The notes: generated by a model from the sequence alone, not told the origin. 64,000 nt of DNA from Naasia aerilata (GCF_030296595.1 NZ_AP027731.1:1984001-2048000); one strand, 5' to 3'; shown: positions 52,514-62,317, counted from the stretch's first letter. Made by a program: numbers and translations.

Positions 52514-53364
52514 GTTCAGCCCTGCTCGCCGGCCGCCGCAGCCGCGTGGCCCGCCCGCTCCAGTACCTCGCGCTGGCCGGGTACATCGTGTTCCTCGGCT
52601 TCCCGCTGCTCTTCCTGCTGACCACCGCGTTCAAGACGCCGCGCGAGCTGCAGGCGCCGGACCCGACCTTCCTGCCCCAGTCGCTGGACCTCGCCAACTT
52701 CGGCCTGGCGATCGCGAAGGCGAACCTCGTCCAGGCGGCGGGCAACAGCCTGATCGTCGCGGTCTCGACGACGATCGTGGTCACCCTGATCTCGCTGCCG
52801 GCCGCCTATGCGCTCGCGAGGTTCAAGACTCGGCTGCGGGGGATCGCGACGGGCTGGATCCTGCTCAGCCAGGTCTTCCCGTTCATCCTCATCATCATCC
52901 CGCTGTTCCTCGTGCTGAAACAGGCCGGACTCCTCAACAGCCTGCTCGGCCTGATCCTCGTCTACACCGTGTGGTCGCTGCCCTTCGCTCTGTGGATGCT
53001 GCAGGGCTACGTCGCCGGCATCCCCGTCGAGCTCGAGGAGGCGGGGGCGATGGACGGCGGCTCGAAGCTGCTCATCCTCGTCCGGATCGTGCTGCCCCTG
53101 CTCGCCCCCGGTCTCGTGGCGACGAGCCTGTTCGCGTTCATCTCGGCCTGGAACGAGTTCTTCTTCGCCCTCGTCCTCATCCAGGATCCCGCCCTGCAGA
53201 CGCTGCCCCTCACCCTCGCCCGCTTCGTCGGCGCCGAGGGCCAGGTGCAGCTCGGGCAGCTCGCCGCGGGCTCGCTGCTCGCGACCATCCCCAGCCTGCT
53301 CTTCTTCGCCCTCATCCAGCGCCGGCTCACGTCGGGGCTCCTGAGCGGGGCCGTGAAGGGCTGA
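52510..53364 (+). CDS. Sugar ABC transporter permease (MalG type)
   Basis: The 284-residue membrane protein has six hydrophobic segments, an early FKTPRELQAPDPTFLPQSLDLANF loop and the EAA motif in PVELEEAGAMDGGSKLLILVRIVLPLLAPGL near residue 185. It ends in GLLSGAVKG. As in the other sugar operon, no dedicated ATPase gene is present, suggesting a shared MsiK-like ATPase. Confidence 0.92.
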   Translation: MSSALLAGRRSRVARPLQYLALAGYIVFLGFPLLFLLTTAFKTPRELQAPDPTFLPQSLDLANFGLAIAKANLVQAAGNSLIVAVSTTIVVTLISLPAAYALARFKTRLRGIATGWILLSQVFPFILIIIPLFLVLKQAGLLNSLLGLILVYTVWSLPFALWMLQGYVAGIPVELEEAGAMDGGSKLLILVRIVLPLLAPGLVATSLFAFISAWNEFFFALVLIQDPALQTLPLTLARFVGAEGQVQLGQLAAGSLLATIPSLLFFALIQRRLTSGLLSGAVKG

Positions 53365-53445
53365 AGACCTCTCCTCCGCGGGAGGAGAGCACCGAGAAAC
53401 CACCTCCACACGATGAAGTGCAGTCACAGAAGGAGCAGCACCACC

Positions 53446-54743
53446 ATGAAGAGACAGCTCACGCTCGCGCTCGGCGCCGTCGCCGTCGCCGGCCTGCTGG
53501 GCGGATGCGCATTCGGCGGAGGAGCCCCTCCGGCGGCGGCGCGACCTCGGCCGGGCCCGTCACGCTCACGTTCCAGAGCCTCGCGTTCCAGGACACCACG
53601 ATCGCCGCGACGAAGGAGATCGTCGACAGCTGGAACAGCGATAACCCCGACACGCAGATCAAGCTCGTGCAGGGCAGCTGGGACAACGTCCACGACCAGC
53701 TGGTGACCCAGTTCCAGGGCGGCACGGCCCCCGACATCATCCACGACGAGTCGGCCGACATCATGGGCTTCGCGGAGCAGGGCTACCTCGCCGACCTCAA
53801 GCCGATGCTGTCGGACGACGTGAAGAGCAGCATCTCCGACGGCATCTGGAAGAGCGTCACGACCGCGGACGGCGCGATCGTCGCCGCCCCGACCCTGCTG
53901 CAGTCCTACGTGGTGTTCGCGAACAAGGACGCGTTCGACGCCGCCGGCGTCGAGGTGCCCACGGGCGACTCCATGACCTGGGACGAGTTCGCGGACCTGT
54001 CGAAGAAGCTCACGAAGGACGGCAAGTTCGGCCTCGGCTGGGGCATGAAGTCGCCGACCGCGACCGTGATGAACCTCGCCCTCGGCTTCGGCGGAACGTT
54101 CTTCAAGGGCTCCGGCGACAAGACGACGATCGACGTCACCGACAAGGAGCTCGAGGTCCCGAAGCGCATCAACGCGATGGCGTACACGGACAAGTCGCTC
54201 GACCCGGTCTCGCTCACCCAGAGCGGCTCGGACGTGCTGCCCGGCTTCTTCGGCGGCCAGTACGCCATGTACGTCGGCGGCAACTACATCGCGCAGCAGA
54301 TCACCGAGTCGGCTCCCGCGGGCTTCAACTGGGTCGAGCTCCCGCCGCTCAAGGGCAGCGAGGGCATGGACCAGGCGGCGAACCCGCAGACCATGTCGGT
54401 CTCCGCGCAGAGCAAGGCGCCCGAGCAGGCCGCGAAGTTCGTCGAGTACTTCATCAACGCGGAGAACCTCGCCAAGCTGGCCGAGGGCGACTGGCTGATC
54501 CCGTCCTCGCAGGACGCGCGCGACCAGGTGCTCAAGGACACGAAGGGCGAGAACGGCTGGGACCAGACGATCGCGAGCGGTGACAGCCTGGTGGCCGCGC
54601 CGTTCCAGGCCGCGGTCAACTACCCCCAGTGGAAGGACCAGTACGCCACGCCTGCTCTCCAGCAGTACCTGGCGAACTCGATCAGCCTCGAGGACCTGCA
54701 GAAGCAGCTCACCGACGGCTGGTCCTCCGTCAGCGGAGGCTGA
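53446..54743 (+). CDS. Sugar ABC transporter substrate-binding lipoprotein (frameshift)
   Basis: The protein of about 432 residues has a lipoprotein signal ending in LLGGC and a family 1 solute-binding domain (VTLTFQSLAFQDTTIAATKEIVDSWNSDNPDTQIKLVQGSW, then QFQGGTAPDIIHDESADIMGFAEQGYLADL). The frame breaks at CCCC 53525-53528, in the Gly/Ala-rich linker after the signal; one added C repairs it. AAGGAG lies about 15 nt before the ATG. The ligand, probably a glycoside, defines the operon's substrate. Confidence 0.9.
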
Positions 54744-54904
54744 CGAACCGGGAGGCGCCGGCCCGCCGGTCGGCGCCTCCTCCTCATAACTTCTCGAGGG
54801 AAGCGGCAGCCCCGCATCCCTCGAATCCACGGAAACGGGCAGGAGCTCTGCCCACGGGCACCCCGGCGTCGCGCCGGTCGTGTCGACTGCGAAGGGAACG
54901 GGCA

Positions 54905-56056
54905 GTGGAACTGCTGACGGACAAGGCCATCGGCGTGCTGGCCGGGGGAGCGGTCGGCGACGCGCTCGGCGGGGCAGCGGAGGGGAACACCCCGGAGGCG
55001 ATCCAGCAGCGCTACGGCGGCTTCATCGAGGGGATCGTCCCGCCGTTCCTCGAGGACTGGCGCAACGCCCGGCCCATCGCGCCGTACCACAAGGGCGACG
55101 GCCACGTCACGGACGACACCCTCATGACGACCGCCCTTGTCGAGGTCTACGACAAGGTCAGGGACCACCTCGACGCCTACGCGATCGCCGATCACCTCGT
55201 CCCCCTGCTCATCACCGAGAAGCGCTGGATCCCCGAGTTCGAGGCCGAGGGCCTGCTGCTGCAGCGCATCTTCCTGGCCGAGAAGTGGCTGGTCGCGCGG
55301 CTGCACTACGGCCACATCGACCCGCGAGAGGCGGGAGTGGGCAACATCGTCAACTGCGGCGCGACCATGTACGCGTCGCCGGTCGGCATCGCGAACGCCG
55401 GCGCGCCGGACGCCGCCTACGCCGAGGCGATCGACATCGCCGGGGCCCACCAGTCGAGCTACGGGCGCGAGGCGGCGGGGGTCTTCGCCGCGTGCGTCGC
55501 GGTCGCGATGCGGCCGGGCAGCACGGTGACCGACGTGATCGACACGGCCCTGCGCCTTGCGAAGGACGGAACCCGGGACGCCATCGACGCCGTGGCGAGC
55601 GCCGCGCAGGACCTCGGCGACTGGCGCGGCTCGCTGCCCGCGCTCCGAGCGGCCGTCGAGCCGTTCGACACGGTCGGCCCCGAATATCGCAGGCCGGCTC
55701 CCGACGCGCGCATCCCGAGCCGCACCAAGTCCATCGAGGAGCTGCCGGTCGCGCTGGGCATGCTGATCGTCGCGGGCGGCGACCACCGGGAGAGCGTTCT
55801 GGGGGCGGTCAACTACGGCCGGGACTCCGACTCGATCGCGGTCATGGCGGGATCCATCGCCGGTGCGCTCGGCGGCCAGGACGCCGTTCCCGGAGAGTGG
55901 ATCGACGAGATCGGCGCCGCCAGCCGGATGGACCTGCGGGCGGGCGGACCGGTCATGGCCGCCGTCGCCCGGGACATCCTCGCGAAGGACCAGGAGCGGT
56001 TCGCGGCTCGGTCGGCGGCCTTCGGCGCGCTCGAGCCCGCGGCCGGGACGGCCTGA
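54905..56056 (+). CDS. ADP-ribosylglycohydrolase-family protein 1
   Basis: This family hydrolyses N- or O-glycosidic bonds to ribose using a two-Mg site. The 383-residue protein has GVLAGGAVGDALGGAAEGN near residue 15, the metal motif HVTDDTLMT near 70 and a C-terminal VNYGRDSDSIAVMAGSIAGALGG near 310, so all expected aspartates are present. The position behind a sugar transporter suggests action on an imported glycoside rather than on protein ADP-ribosylation; this is inference. GTG 54905 follows GAAGGGAA. It overlaps the next gene by 1 nt. Confidence 0.88.
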   Translation: MELLTDKAIGVLAGGAVGDALGGAAEGNTPEAIQQRYGGFIEGIVPPFLEDWRNARPIAPYHKGDGHVTDDTLMTTALVEVYDKVRDHLDAYAIADHLVPLLITEKRWIPEFEAEGLLLQRIFLAEKWLVARLHYGHIDPREAGVGNIVNCGATMYASPVGIANAGAPDAAYAEAIDIAGAHQSSYGREAAGVFAACVAVAMRPGSTVTDVIDTALRLAKDGTRDAIDAVASAAQDLGDWRGSLPALRAAVEPFDTVGPEYRRPAPDARIPSRTKSIEELPVALGMLIVAGGDHRESVLGAVNYGRDSDSIAVMAGSIAGALGGQDAVPGEWIDEIGAASRMDLRAGGPVMAAVARDILAKDQERFAARSAAFGALEPAAGTA

Positions 56057-57416
56057 TGCTGCGGCTGACCTGGACGCAGCCCGAGGATCTCCTGCCGCAC
56101 GCGCTCGCCGCCGCCGCCGAGGACGGCCGGGACGCCGCCGCGATCGGGCGACGCTGGAGCGACGCGGGCGGCTCGACGACCGCCGCCGTCGGCGGGGCCA
56201 CGCCCGAGCGCGCGCCCGAGGAGCTGCGGCGGCTCGCCCGCGAGCTCCTCGACGAGGTGGACGCCCTGCCCGTGCCGGAGCAGCTGAGGGATGCCGAGCC
56301 CGACGAGCTCGACGCGATCCTCGCGCTCGGGGCTCCCGCGCGCGCCCTGCCGGTGCCCGGCTCCGATCTCGGCGATCGGATCGCCGGTGCCTGGCTGGGC
56401 CGGGCGGTCGGCTGCCTCCTTGGGAAGCCCGTGGAGAAGATCTCCCGCGAGGGCATCCGCGAGATCGGCCGCTCCACCGGGAACTGGCCGGTCCATACCT
56501 ACTTCACCGAGCGCGGCCTCGATCCGGAGATCGCCGCGCGGCATCCGTGGAACCGGCGGAGCCGCCCGACCAGCCTCCTCGAGAACATCGACGGCATGCC
56601 GGAGGACGACGACCTGAACTTCCCGCTTCTCGCCCTCGGGCTGCTCGAGGACGTCGGCTTCGACTTCACGACCGACGACGTGGCGCGATCCTGGCTCGCC
56701 AGCCTTCCCGGCGGCCGCGTCTTCACGGCCGAGCGGATCGCCTACCGGAACCTCCTCGACGGGTACGAGCCGGCGGAGGCGGGCGCGATCCGGAACCCGT
56801 TCCGCGACTGGATCGGCGCGCAGATCCGCACCGACGTGTACGGGTGGGCGATCCCGGGGACCCCGTGCGGGCCGCAGAGCTGGCCTGGCGCGATGCGTGC
56901 CTCAGCCACGGGCGCAGCGGGCTCTACGGCGCGATGTTCGTGGCGGCGGCCTGCTCGGCCGCGGTCGTGGCGGGCACCGTGGAGGACGTGCTCGACGCCG
57001 GCCTCTCGGTGGTCCCGGCCGGCAGCCGGTACGCGGAGGCGATCGCCTTCGGGCGGGAGCTCGGCCGCGGCGACCGGTCCGACGAGGAGGCGCTCGACGC
57101 CCTGCACGCCCGGTACGGGCGGCTGCACTGGGTCCACGCGCTCAACAACTCCGCGCTGCTCGCGTTCGCCGTGACACGCAGCGGGGGCGACGTCCCGCGC
57201 GCGATCGCCCTGGCCGTCATGGGCGGCTGGGACACCGACTCTGTGGGAGCGACCGCCGGGTCGCTGACGGGCGCGCTGGGGGGCACGGCGGCCATCCCGA
57301 CCTCCTGGACCGAGCCGCTGCACAACCGCCTCGCCACCAGTGTGCCGGGCTTCGACGGCATCGGCTTCGACGAGCTCGCGCGCCGCACGCTCGCGCTCTC
57401 GGGAGGGCGACCGTGA
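56056..57416 (+). CDS. ADP-ribosylglycohydrolase-family protein 2, with N-terminal extension (frameshift)
   Basis: The protein of about 453 residues starts with some 105 residues without clear homology, then a variant ADP-ribosylglycohydrolase domain: DRIAGAWLGRAVGCLLGKPVEKI near residue 110, PEDDDLNFPLLALGLL near 190 and MGGWDTDSVGATAGSLTGALGG near 395. The first Asp of the metal motif TDDT is kept within EDDD, while the GDALG aspartate is replaced, as in the ADD-LNF subgroup. The frame breaks at GGGG 56856-56859 and needs one G (IPGDPVRAAELAWRDA). It overlaps its neighbours by 1-4 nt, so the two paralogues probably act on related bonds. Confidence 0.87.
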
Positions 57417-59415
57417 GCACTCCCGACGACGACCCCGACGAGGCGGCCACCAACACGTTCGATCCGCTGGTGCCGCGGCCCATCGACCTGCCCACGGTCC
57501 TTCCCGCGGGCGGTGTCCTCGATCCCGCCGTCGGCGACATCGCCAAGGTCTTCGCCGCCCCCGACGACCCGGCCGACTGGCCACGCTGGCGGGAGGACCT
57601 GTCCGCCTGGCGCGACGACGCGTGCCGTCGCCTCGGCTACGAGGGATCCGGCTACGAGACGCCGGAGGCGGAGCGCGCCGCCCGCTGCCTCAGCGTCGCC
57701 CTGGTCTGGCTCTGGGACGAGCGGCTCTTCGACCGGGACGCAGGCGGCTTCACCGTCGACCGGTTCCTCAGCGCGACGGCTGACGCAGGAGGGTTCGACG
57801 GCATCGTCCTCTGGCACGCCTACCCGATCATCGGCATCGACGACCGCAACCAGTTCGACTTCTACCGGGAGGTGCCCGGCATCGCGGAGCTCGTCGCCGA
57901 GTTCCAGGCGCACGGCCTCCTCGTGTTCCTCGACTACAACCCCTGGGACACGGGCACCCGGCGCACCGGGAACGACGACGCGGCCGAGCTCGCGCTCCTC
58001 ACCGCCGAGCTCGGCACGGACGGCGTCTTCCTCGACACCCTCAAGCAGGCGGACGACCGGCTCATCTCCGCGCTTCGCTCGGGTCGCCGGCCGCAGCTGC
58101 TCGAGGGGAGTCCCGCGTGCCGAACGAGAGGATCGGCGACCACCAGCTCAGCTGGGCGCAGTGGTTCGCCGACAGCACCGCACCCGGAGTGATGCGCGCG
58201 CACTGGTTCGAGCGCCGGCACATGATGCACTCCACCCGCCGCTGGAACCGGGACCACTCGGGGGAGCTGCAGTCGTCGTGGATGAACGGCGTCGGCATGC
58301 TCGTCTGGGACACCGTCTTCGGCGTCTGGGTGGGCTGGAACCGACGCGATCTCTCGACGCTGCGCCGCATGCTGCGCGTCCAGCGCGCGGCATCGACCGT
58401 GCTGCGCGGATCCTGGACGCCGCTCACCGACCCGGCGCCTGCCGCACTCGATGCCGGCGTCTACGTCTCCCGGTTCGAGGAGTCGGGGCTCGTGCTCTGG
58501 ACCGTGGTGAACCGAGGCAGGGAGGACTATCGGGGGCCGGTGCTCGCCCGCGGAGCGGTCCCGTCCGGCGCTCGCCTGTTCGACGTCACCGCGGGCAGCG
58601 AGGCGGGCGCCGACGTGCTGGTTCCGGCACGCGGAGTGGCGGGACTCCTGGCGGTGACGGGGGAGGAGCCGGCCTGGCTCGGCGAGCTCCTCGATGCCGC
58701 CGCCGCGGATGCCCCTGATCCCGACCCGACCTTCCCGGCTCGCACTCCTGAGCGGAGCATCCCCGACCCGAGCACCGGGGCGCCTCCCGCCGACGCAGTC
58801 CGGGTGGCGGGCGGGGCCCGGACGCTTCCCTTCGCGTACCGGCGCCGGGAGACCGGAACCTATCGGGGAGCGCCGTACGTGGAGGAGTGGAAGCCGCTCC
58901 CGCCGCGGCTGCACGACGACCGGGTGGAGCAGCTGGAGGTCGAGCTCGCGCCCGTCGCCGTCGCTGCGCGGGAGGTCTCCGCGGCCGAGTACGCCGAGTT
59001 CCTGGAGACGACCGGCTACCGCCCCCGGATCGGCAACCGGTTCCTCGTCGGCACCTCCGACGACGAGGGACCGGTGACCGGGGTGAGCCTCGAGGACGCG
59101 CGCGCCTACGCCCGGTGGCGGGGAGCCCGGCTGCCGACCGAGTTCGAGTGGCAGGCCGCGGCCGCCCAGCCGGGCTTCGGACGACGGGCTCCTCTCGTGT
59201 GGAACTGGACCGAGAGCGAGCACACCGATGGCATCACGCGGTTCGCGATGCTGAAGGGCGGCAGCCTGCACGAGAGCCTCGGCTCCGACTGGTACGTCGA
59301 CGGCGGCCCTCGGGCGCCCGCGTTCTCGTTCAAGTACCTGCTCGCAGGACTCGGCATCGACCGCTCGCCGTCGATCGGCTTCCGGCTCGCCTGGGACACG
59401 GAGGAGGGCGCATGA
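57413..59415 (+). CDS. TIM-barrel glycoside-hydrolase-like / FGE-sulfatase-domain fusion protein (frameshift)
   Basis: A protein of about 667 residues, with no signal peptide. Residues about 110-250 look like part of a TIM barrel (FDGIVLWHAYPIIGIDDRNQFDFY, LLVFLDYNPWDTGTRR, GTDGVFLDTLKQADDRL), suggesting a glycosidase-type enzyme. Residues about 500-660 match the formylglycine-generating-enzyme fold (VAAREVSAAEYAEFLETTGYRP, GVSLEDARAYARWRGARLPTEFEWQAAA, VWNWTES, GFRLAW). The copper-binding cysteines of true FGE are absent, so FGly formation is unlikely. The frame breaks at GGGG 58105-58108; one added G restores it. The substrate is unknown. It overlaps both neighbours by 4 nt. Confidence 0.75.
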
Positions 59416-60599
59416 CTTCACCGCTCGAGGGGATTCGCGTCCTCGACATCTCGACCCTCTTCGCCGGGCCGCTCGCGGCGACGTTCCTCGGCGACTTCGG
59501 CGCCGACGTGCTCAAGGTGGAGCATCCCGCGAAGCCCGATGCCGCGCGCGGCCACGGCCCGGCGAAGGGCGGCATCAACCTCTGGTGGAAGACGCTCGGC
59601 CGCAACAAGCGCACCGTCACGCTCGACCTCGGCAGCGCAGAGGGCGCCGAGCTGCTCCTCAAGCTCGTCGCCGACGCCGACGTCCTCATCGAGAACTTCC
59701 GGCCGGGCACGCTGGAGCGATGGGGCCTCGGGCCTGACGCGCTGCACCGGGCCAACCCGAGACTCGTGATCGCCCGCGTCACGGCGTTCGGCCAGTTCGG
59801 CCCCTACTCCGCCCGGCCGGGTTTCGGCAGCCTCGCGGAGGCCATGAGCGGGTTCGCCGCGCTGACCGGCCAGCCCGACGGGCCGCCGACACTGCCGCCG
59901 TTCGGCCTCGCCGACGGCATCGCCGCGCTCGCGACGAGCTACGCCATCCTCGTCGCTCTGCGCGCGGCCGATCGGGACGGGGCAGGACAGGTCATCGACC
60001 TGGCCATCATCGAGCCGATCCTCATGCTGCTCGGGGGCCAGATCACGGCCTACGACCAGCTCGGTGTCGTGCAGCCGCGAACCGGCAACCGGTCGGTGAA
60101 CAACTCCCCGCGCAACGTCTACCGGACCGCGGACGGCGACTGGCTGGCGGTCTCCACGAGCTCCCAGTCGATCGCGGAGCGTGTGCTGACCCTCGTCGGC
60201 CGGCCGGACTACCTCGACGAGCCGTGGTTCGCCTCCGGGCACACCCGCGCCCAGCACGCCGACGAGCTCGACGAGGCGGTGTCCGCGTGGATCGGTGCCC
60301 GCTCGACCGGGGAGGTGATCGCGGAGTTCGAGCGCGTCCAGGCGGCCGTCGCCCCCGTCTACGATGTGCGCGGGGTCCTCAGCGACCCGCAGTACCGCGC
60401 CATCGGCACGGTTCTGACCGTCGAGGACGAGGAGCTCGGACCCATGCGCCTGCAGAACGTCCTCTTCCGTCTCTCCGAGACGCCCGGCGAGGTCCGCTGG
60501 ACCGGCCGCAGGCACGGCCAGGACACCGAAGCGGTGCTCGCCGAGATCGGCGTGACTCCGGAGCAGCTGCAGGCGCTCCGCGATCGGGGCGTCGTGTGA
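59412..60599 (+). CDS. Family III CoA-transferase (CaiB/BaiF)
   Basis: The 395-residue enzyme moves CoA between carboxylic acids. It begins LEGIRVLDISTLFAGPLAATFLGDFGADVLKVEHP, has NKRTVTLDL near residue 65 and the catalytic aspartate in PFGLADGIAAL at residue 168, matching Asp169 of formyl-CoA transferase. With a CitE-like lyase immediately downstream, it may activate a hydroxy-dicarboxylate such as malate or citramalate. The ATG overlaps the previous gene by 4 nt. Confidence 0.92.
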   Translation: MTSPLEGIRVLDISTLFAGPLAATFLGDFGADVLKVEHPAKPDAARGHGPAKGGINLWWKTLGRNKRTVTLDLGSAEGAELLLKLVADADVLIENFRPGTLERWGLGPDALHRANPRLVIARVTAFGQFGPYSARPGFGSLAEAMSGFAALTGQPDGPPTLPPFGLADGIAALATSYAILVALRAADRDGAGQVIDLAIIEPILMLLGGQITAYDQLGVVQPRTGNRSVNNSPRNVYRTADGDWLAVSTSSQSIAERVLTLVGRPDYLDEPWFASGHTRAQHADELDEAVSAWIGARSTGEVIAEFERVQAAVAPVYDVRGVLSDPQYRAIGTVLTVEDEELGPMRLQNVLFRLSETPGEVRWTGRRHGQDTEAVLAEIGVTPEQLQALRDRGVV

Positions 60600-61413
60600 G
60601 CGGCCTCCCGACGATCACGGGGCTCTACGTGCCGGGTGACCGGCCGGACCGCTTCGAGAAGGCGGTCGCCTCCGGTGCGCAGCTCGTCATCGTCGATCTC
60701 GAGGATGCCGTGGCTCCGAACAGCAAGCGTGCGGCTCGGCAAGCGGTCGTCGATTGGCTCGCGCGTGGAGGGCCCGAGGGCGTCACCGTCCAGGTCCGGG
60801 TCAACGTGGGCAACGCCGACGACCTCGCGGCGCTCGCGGCGCTGCCCGCGACCGTCCAGCTGCGGCTGCCCAAGGTGGAGGCGCCCGACGATGTGGACGC
60901 CGCGGTCGCCCTGGCGGGCGAACGCCCGGTCACGGCGCTCCTCGAATCGGCCGCCGGCATCGAGGCGGCCGCCGCCATCGCGCGCCACTCGGCGGTCACG
61001 CTGCTGGGGTTCGGCCAGTCCGACCTCGTCAGCGAGCTGGGCTCGTCCGCGGAGCCGGTGCTCGACTACGCCCGGGCGCGGATCCTGTTCGCCTCTGCGG
61101 CGGCGGGACTGCCCGCCCCGATGCTTCCCGCCTACCCCGGCATCCGCGACCTCGACGGACTTCGCCGGGACACCGAGCGCGGCCGGGACCAGGGCTGGGT
61201 GGGCAGGGTGGCGGTGCACCCGAGCCAGCTGGCGCCCATCGCCGAGGTCTTCCGTCCGGGGAGGCCGAGGTGCGGCGGGCGGAGGAGGTGCTCGCGGCCG
61301 TGGCCGGCGGGGGAGTCGCGACGCTGGCCGACGGGTCCATGGTGGACCCCGCGATGGCGGGCGGCGCCCGCCGGGTGCTGGCGCTCGCCGAGGCCGCTCG
61401 GACGCGTTCGTGA
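60596..61413 (+). CDS. HpcH/HpaI-CitE family lyase (malyl/citramalyl-CoA lyase-like; frameshift)
   Basis: The protein of about 272 residues is a CitE-like TIM barrel: LYVPGDRPDRFEKAVASGAQLVIVDLEDAVAP near residue 10 with Mg-ligand acidic residues, VQLRLPKVEAPDDVDAAV near 85, TALLESAAGIEAAAAIA near 118 and GRVAVHPSQLAPIAEVF near 210. It should cleave a beta-hydroxyacyl-CoA to acetyl-CoA plus an oxo acid. The frame breaks at GGGG 61258-61261; one added G restores EAEVRRAEEVLAA. GTG 60596 overlaps the CoA-transferase stop by 4 nt. Confidence 0.88.
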
Positions 61414-62257
61414 GCCTGGACGGACGACTCGAGGCTGCGCCTCCCGCCGGCCGGCTCAGCGAGCTGGCGGTCCCGAGCGCCTCACTCGGCGAGGAGGTCC
61501 ACGGCTCGGTGTACGAGCCTCCTGGACTGCGCGAGGTCGACCGGCCGCTTCTCGTGCTCCTGCACGGCCGCGGCGGGACGCATGACGAGTGGCATCCGCT
61601 GCTCGACCTCGTGGATGCTCTCGCCGATCCTCCGGTCGTGCTGATGCCGGACGCTCCGTGGCTCGGCGGCGCGTCCTTCTACGTGGACTCGCTCTACGCC
61701 GGGAACGGCACCGGGGAGAGCGGACGGCCCGTGGAGACGGCGCTCGCCGAGCTGATCGCCGCGACACCGGAGCTGCTGCGCGTTTCCGGCAGGCGGGATC
61801 GGAGGACGATCGGGGGCATCTCCATGGGCGGCGCCGGCGCGCTCCGCCTCGCGCTCGCGCATCCGGAGCTGGCTGCGTCCGCGCTTGCGCTCAGCCCCGC
61901 CGTCTTCGTGCCAGAACCCCCGATGGAGTCCTCGATTCCGGCCGGCGGGGGCTACGGGCTGGGAACCTCCCTGTTCGACCGCCGGCGGTACACCGACCTC
62001 TCCTACCCGGCGGCGCTCGCCGCGTATCCGGCCCACCTCCCGCTCAAGCTCTTCGTCGCGAGCGGCGACTCCGAGCCCGCGGGTCCGGGCCGGGACGGGC
62101 GCGCGCTCAGCCTCACGGACGAGGGCCGGGCGCTCGCCGAAGCGGCGGCGACGACTCCGGGGATCGAGGTCGAGCACCGCGTCTTCGCCGGAGGCCACGA
62201 CTGGGGGTGTGGCGCCAGGCCCTCGCCGCCGGCCTCGCCTGGCTCGCCTCCCGCTGA
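61410..62257 (+). CDS. Alpha/beta-hydrolase esterase/phospholipase-like (frameshift)
   Basis: The protein of about 282 residues has LLVLLHGRGGTHDEWHPLLDL near residue 50, the nucleophile elbow GGISMGGAGALRLALAHPEL near 135 and a C-terminal VFAGGHDWG with the catalytic His, matching the esterase D / carboxylesterase-like hydrolases. The frame breaks at GGGGG 62203-62207; one added G restores VWRQALAAGLAWLASR. It is the last gene of the operon and may remove ester groups from the imported compound. GTG 61410 overlaps the CitE stop. Confidence 0.85.
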
Positions 62258-62317
62258 CCGCATCAATTCGGACAAATCGCATCGGTCTCCGGTTGCGGTT
62301 TGTCCGAAGTGATGCGG
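62258..62317. repeat. CGCATCA-family palindromic element, copy 2
   Basis: CCGCATCAATTCGGACAAA (62258-62276) and TTTGTCCGAAGTGATGCGG (62299-62317) form a 19-bp stem with one mismatch. It starts immediately after the esterase stop codon. The middle is identical to that of the copy at 47258-47317, but the inner stem differs on both arms (AAA/TTT here). Confidence 0.85.

Noticed and set aside
57413-59415. Active sulfatase-modifying enzyme (FGE) with a sulfatase partner.
   Set aside because: The catalytic cysteines are missing and no sulfatase gene lies in the operon.
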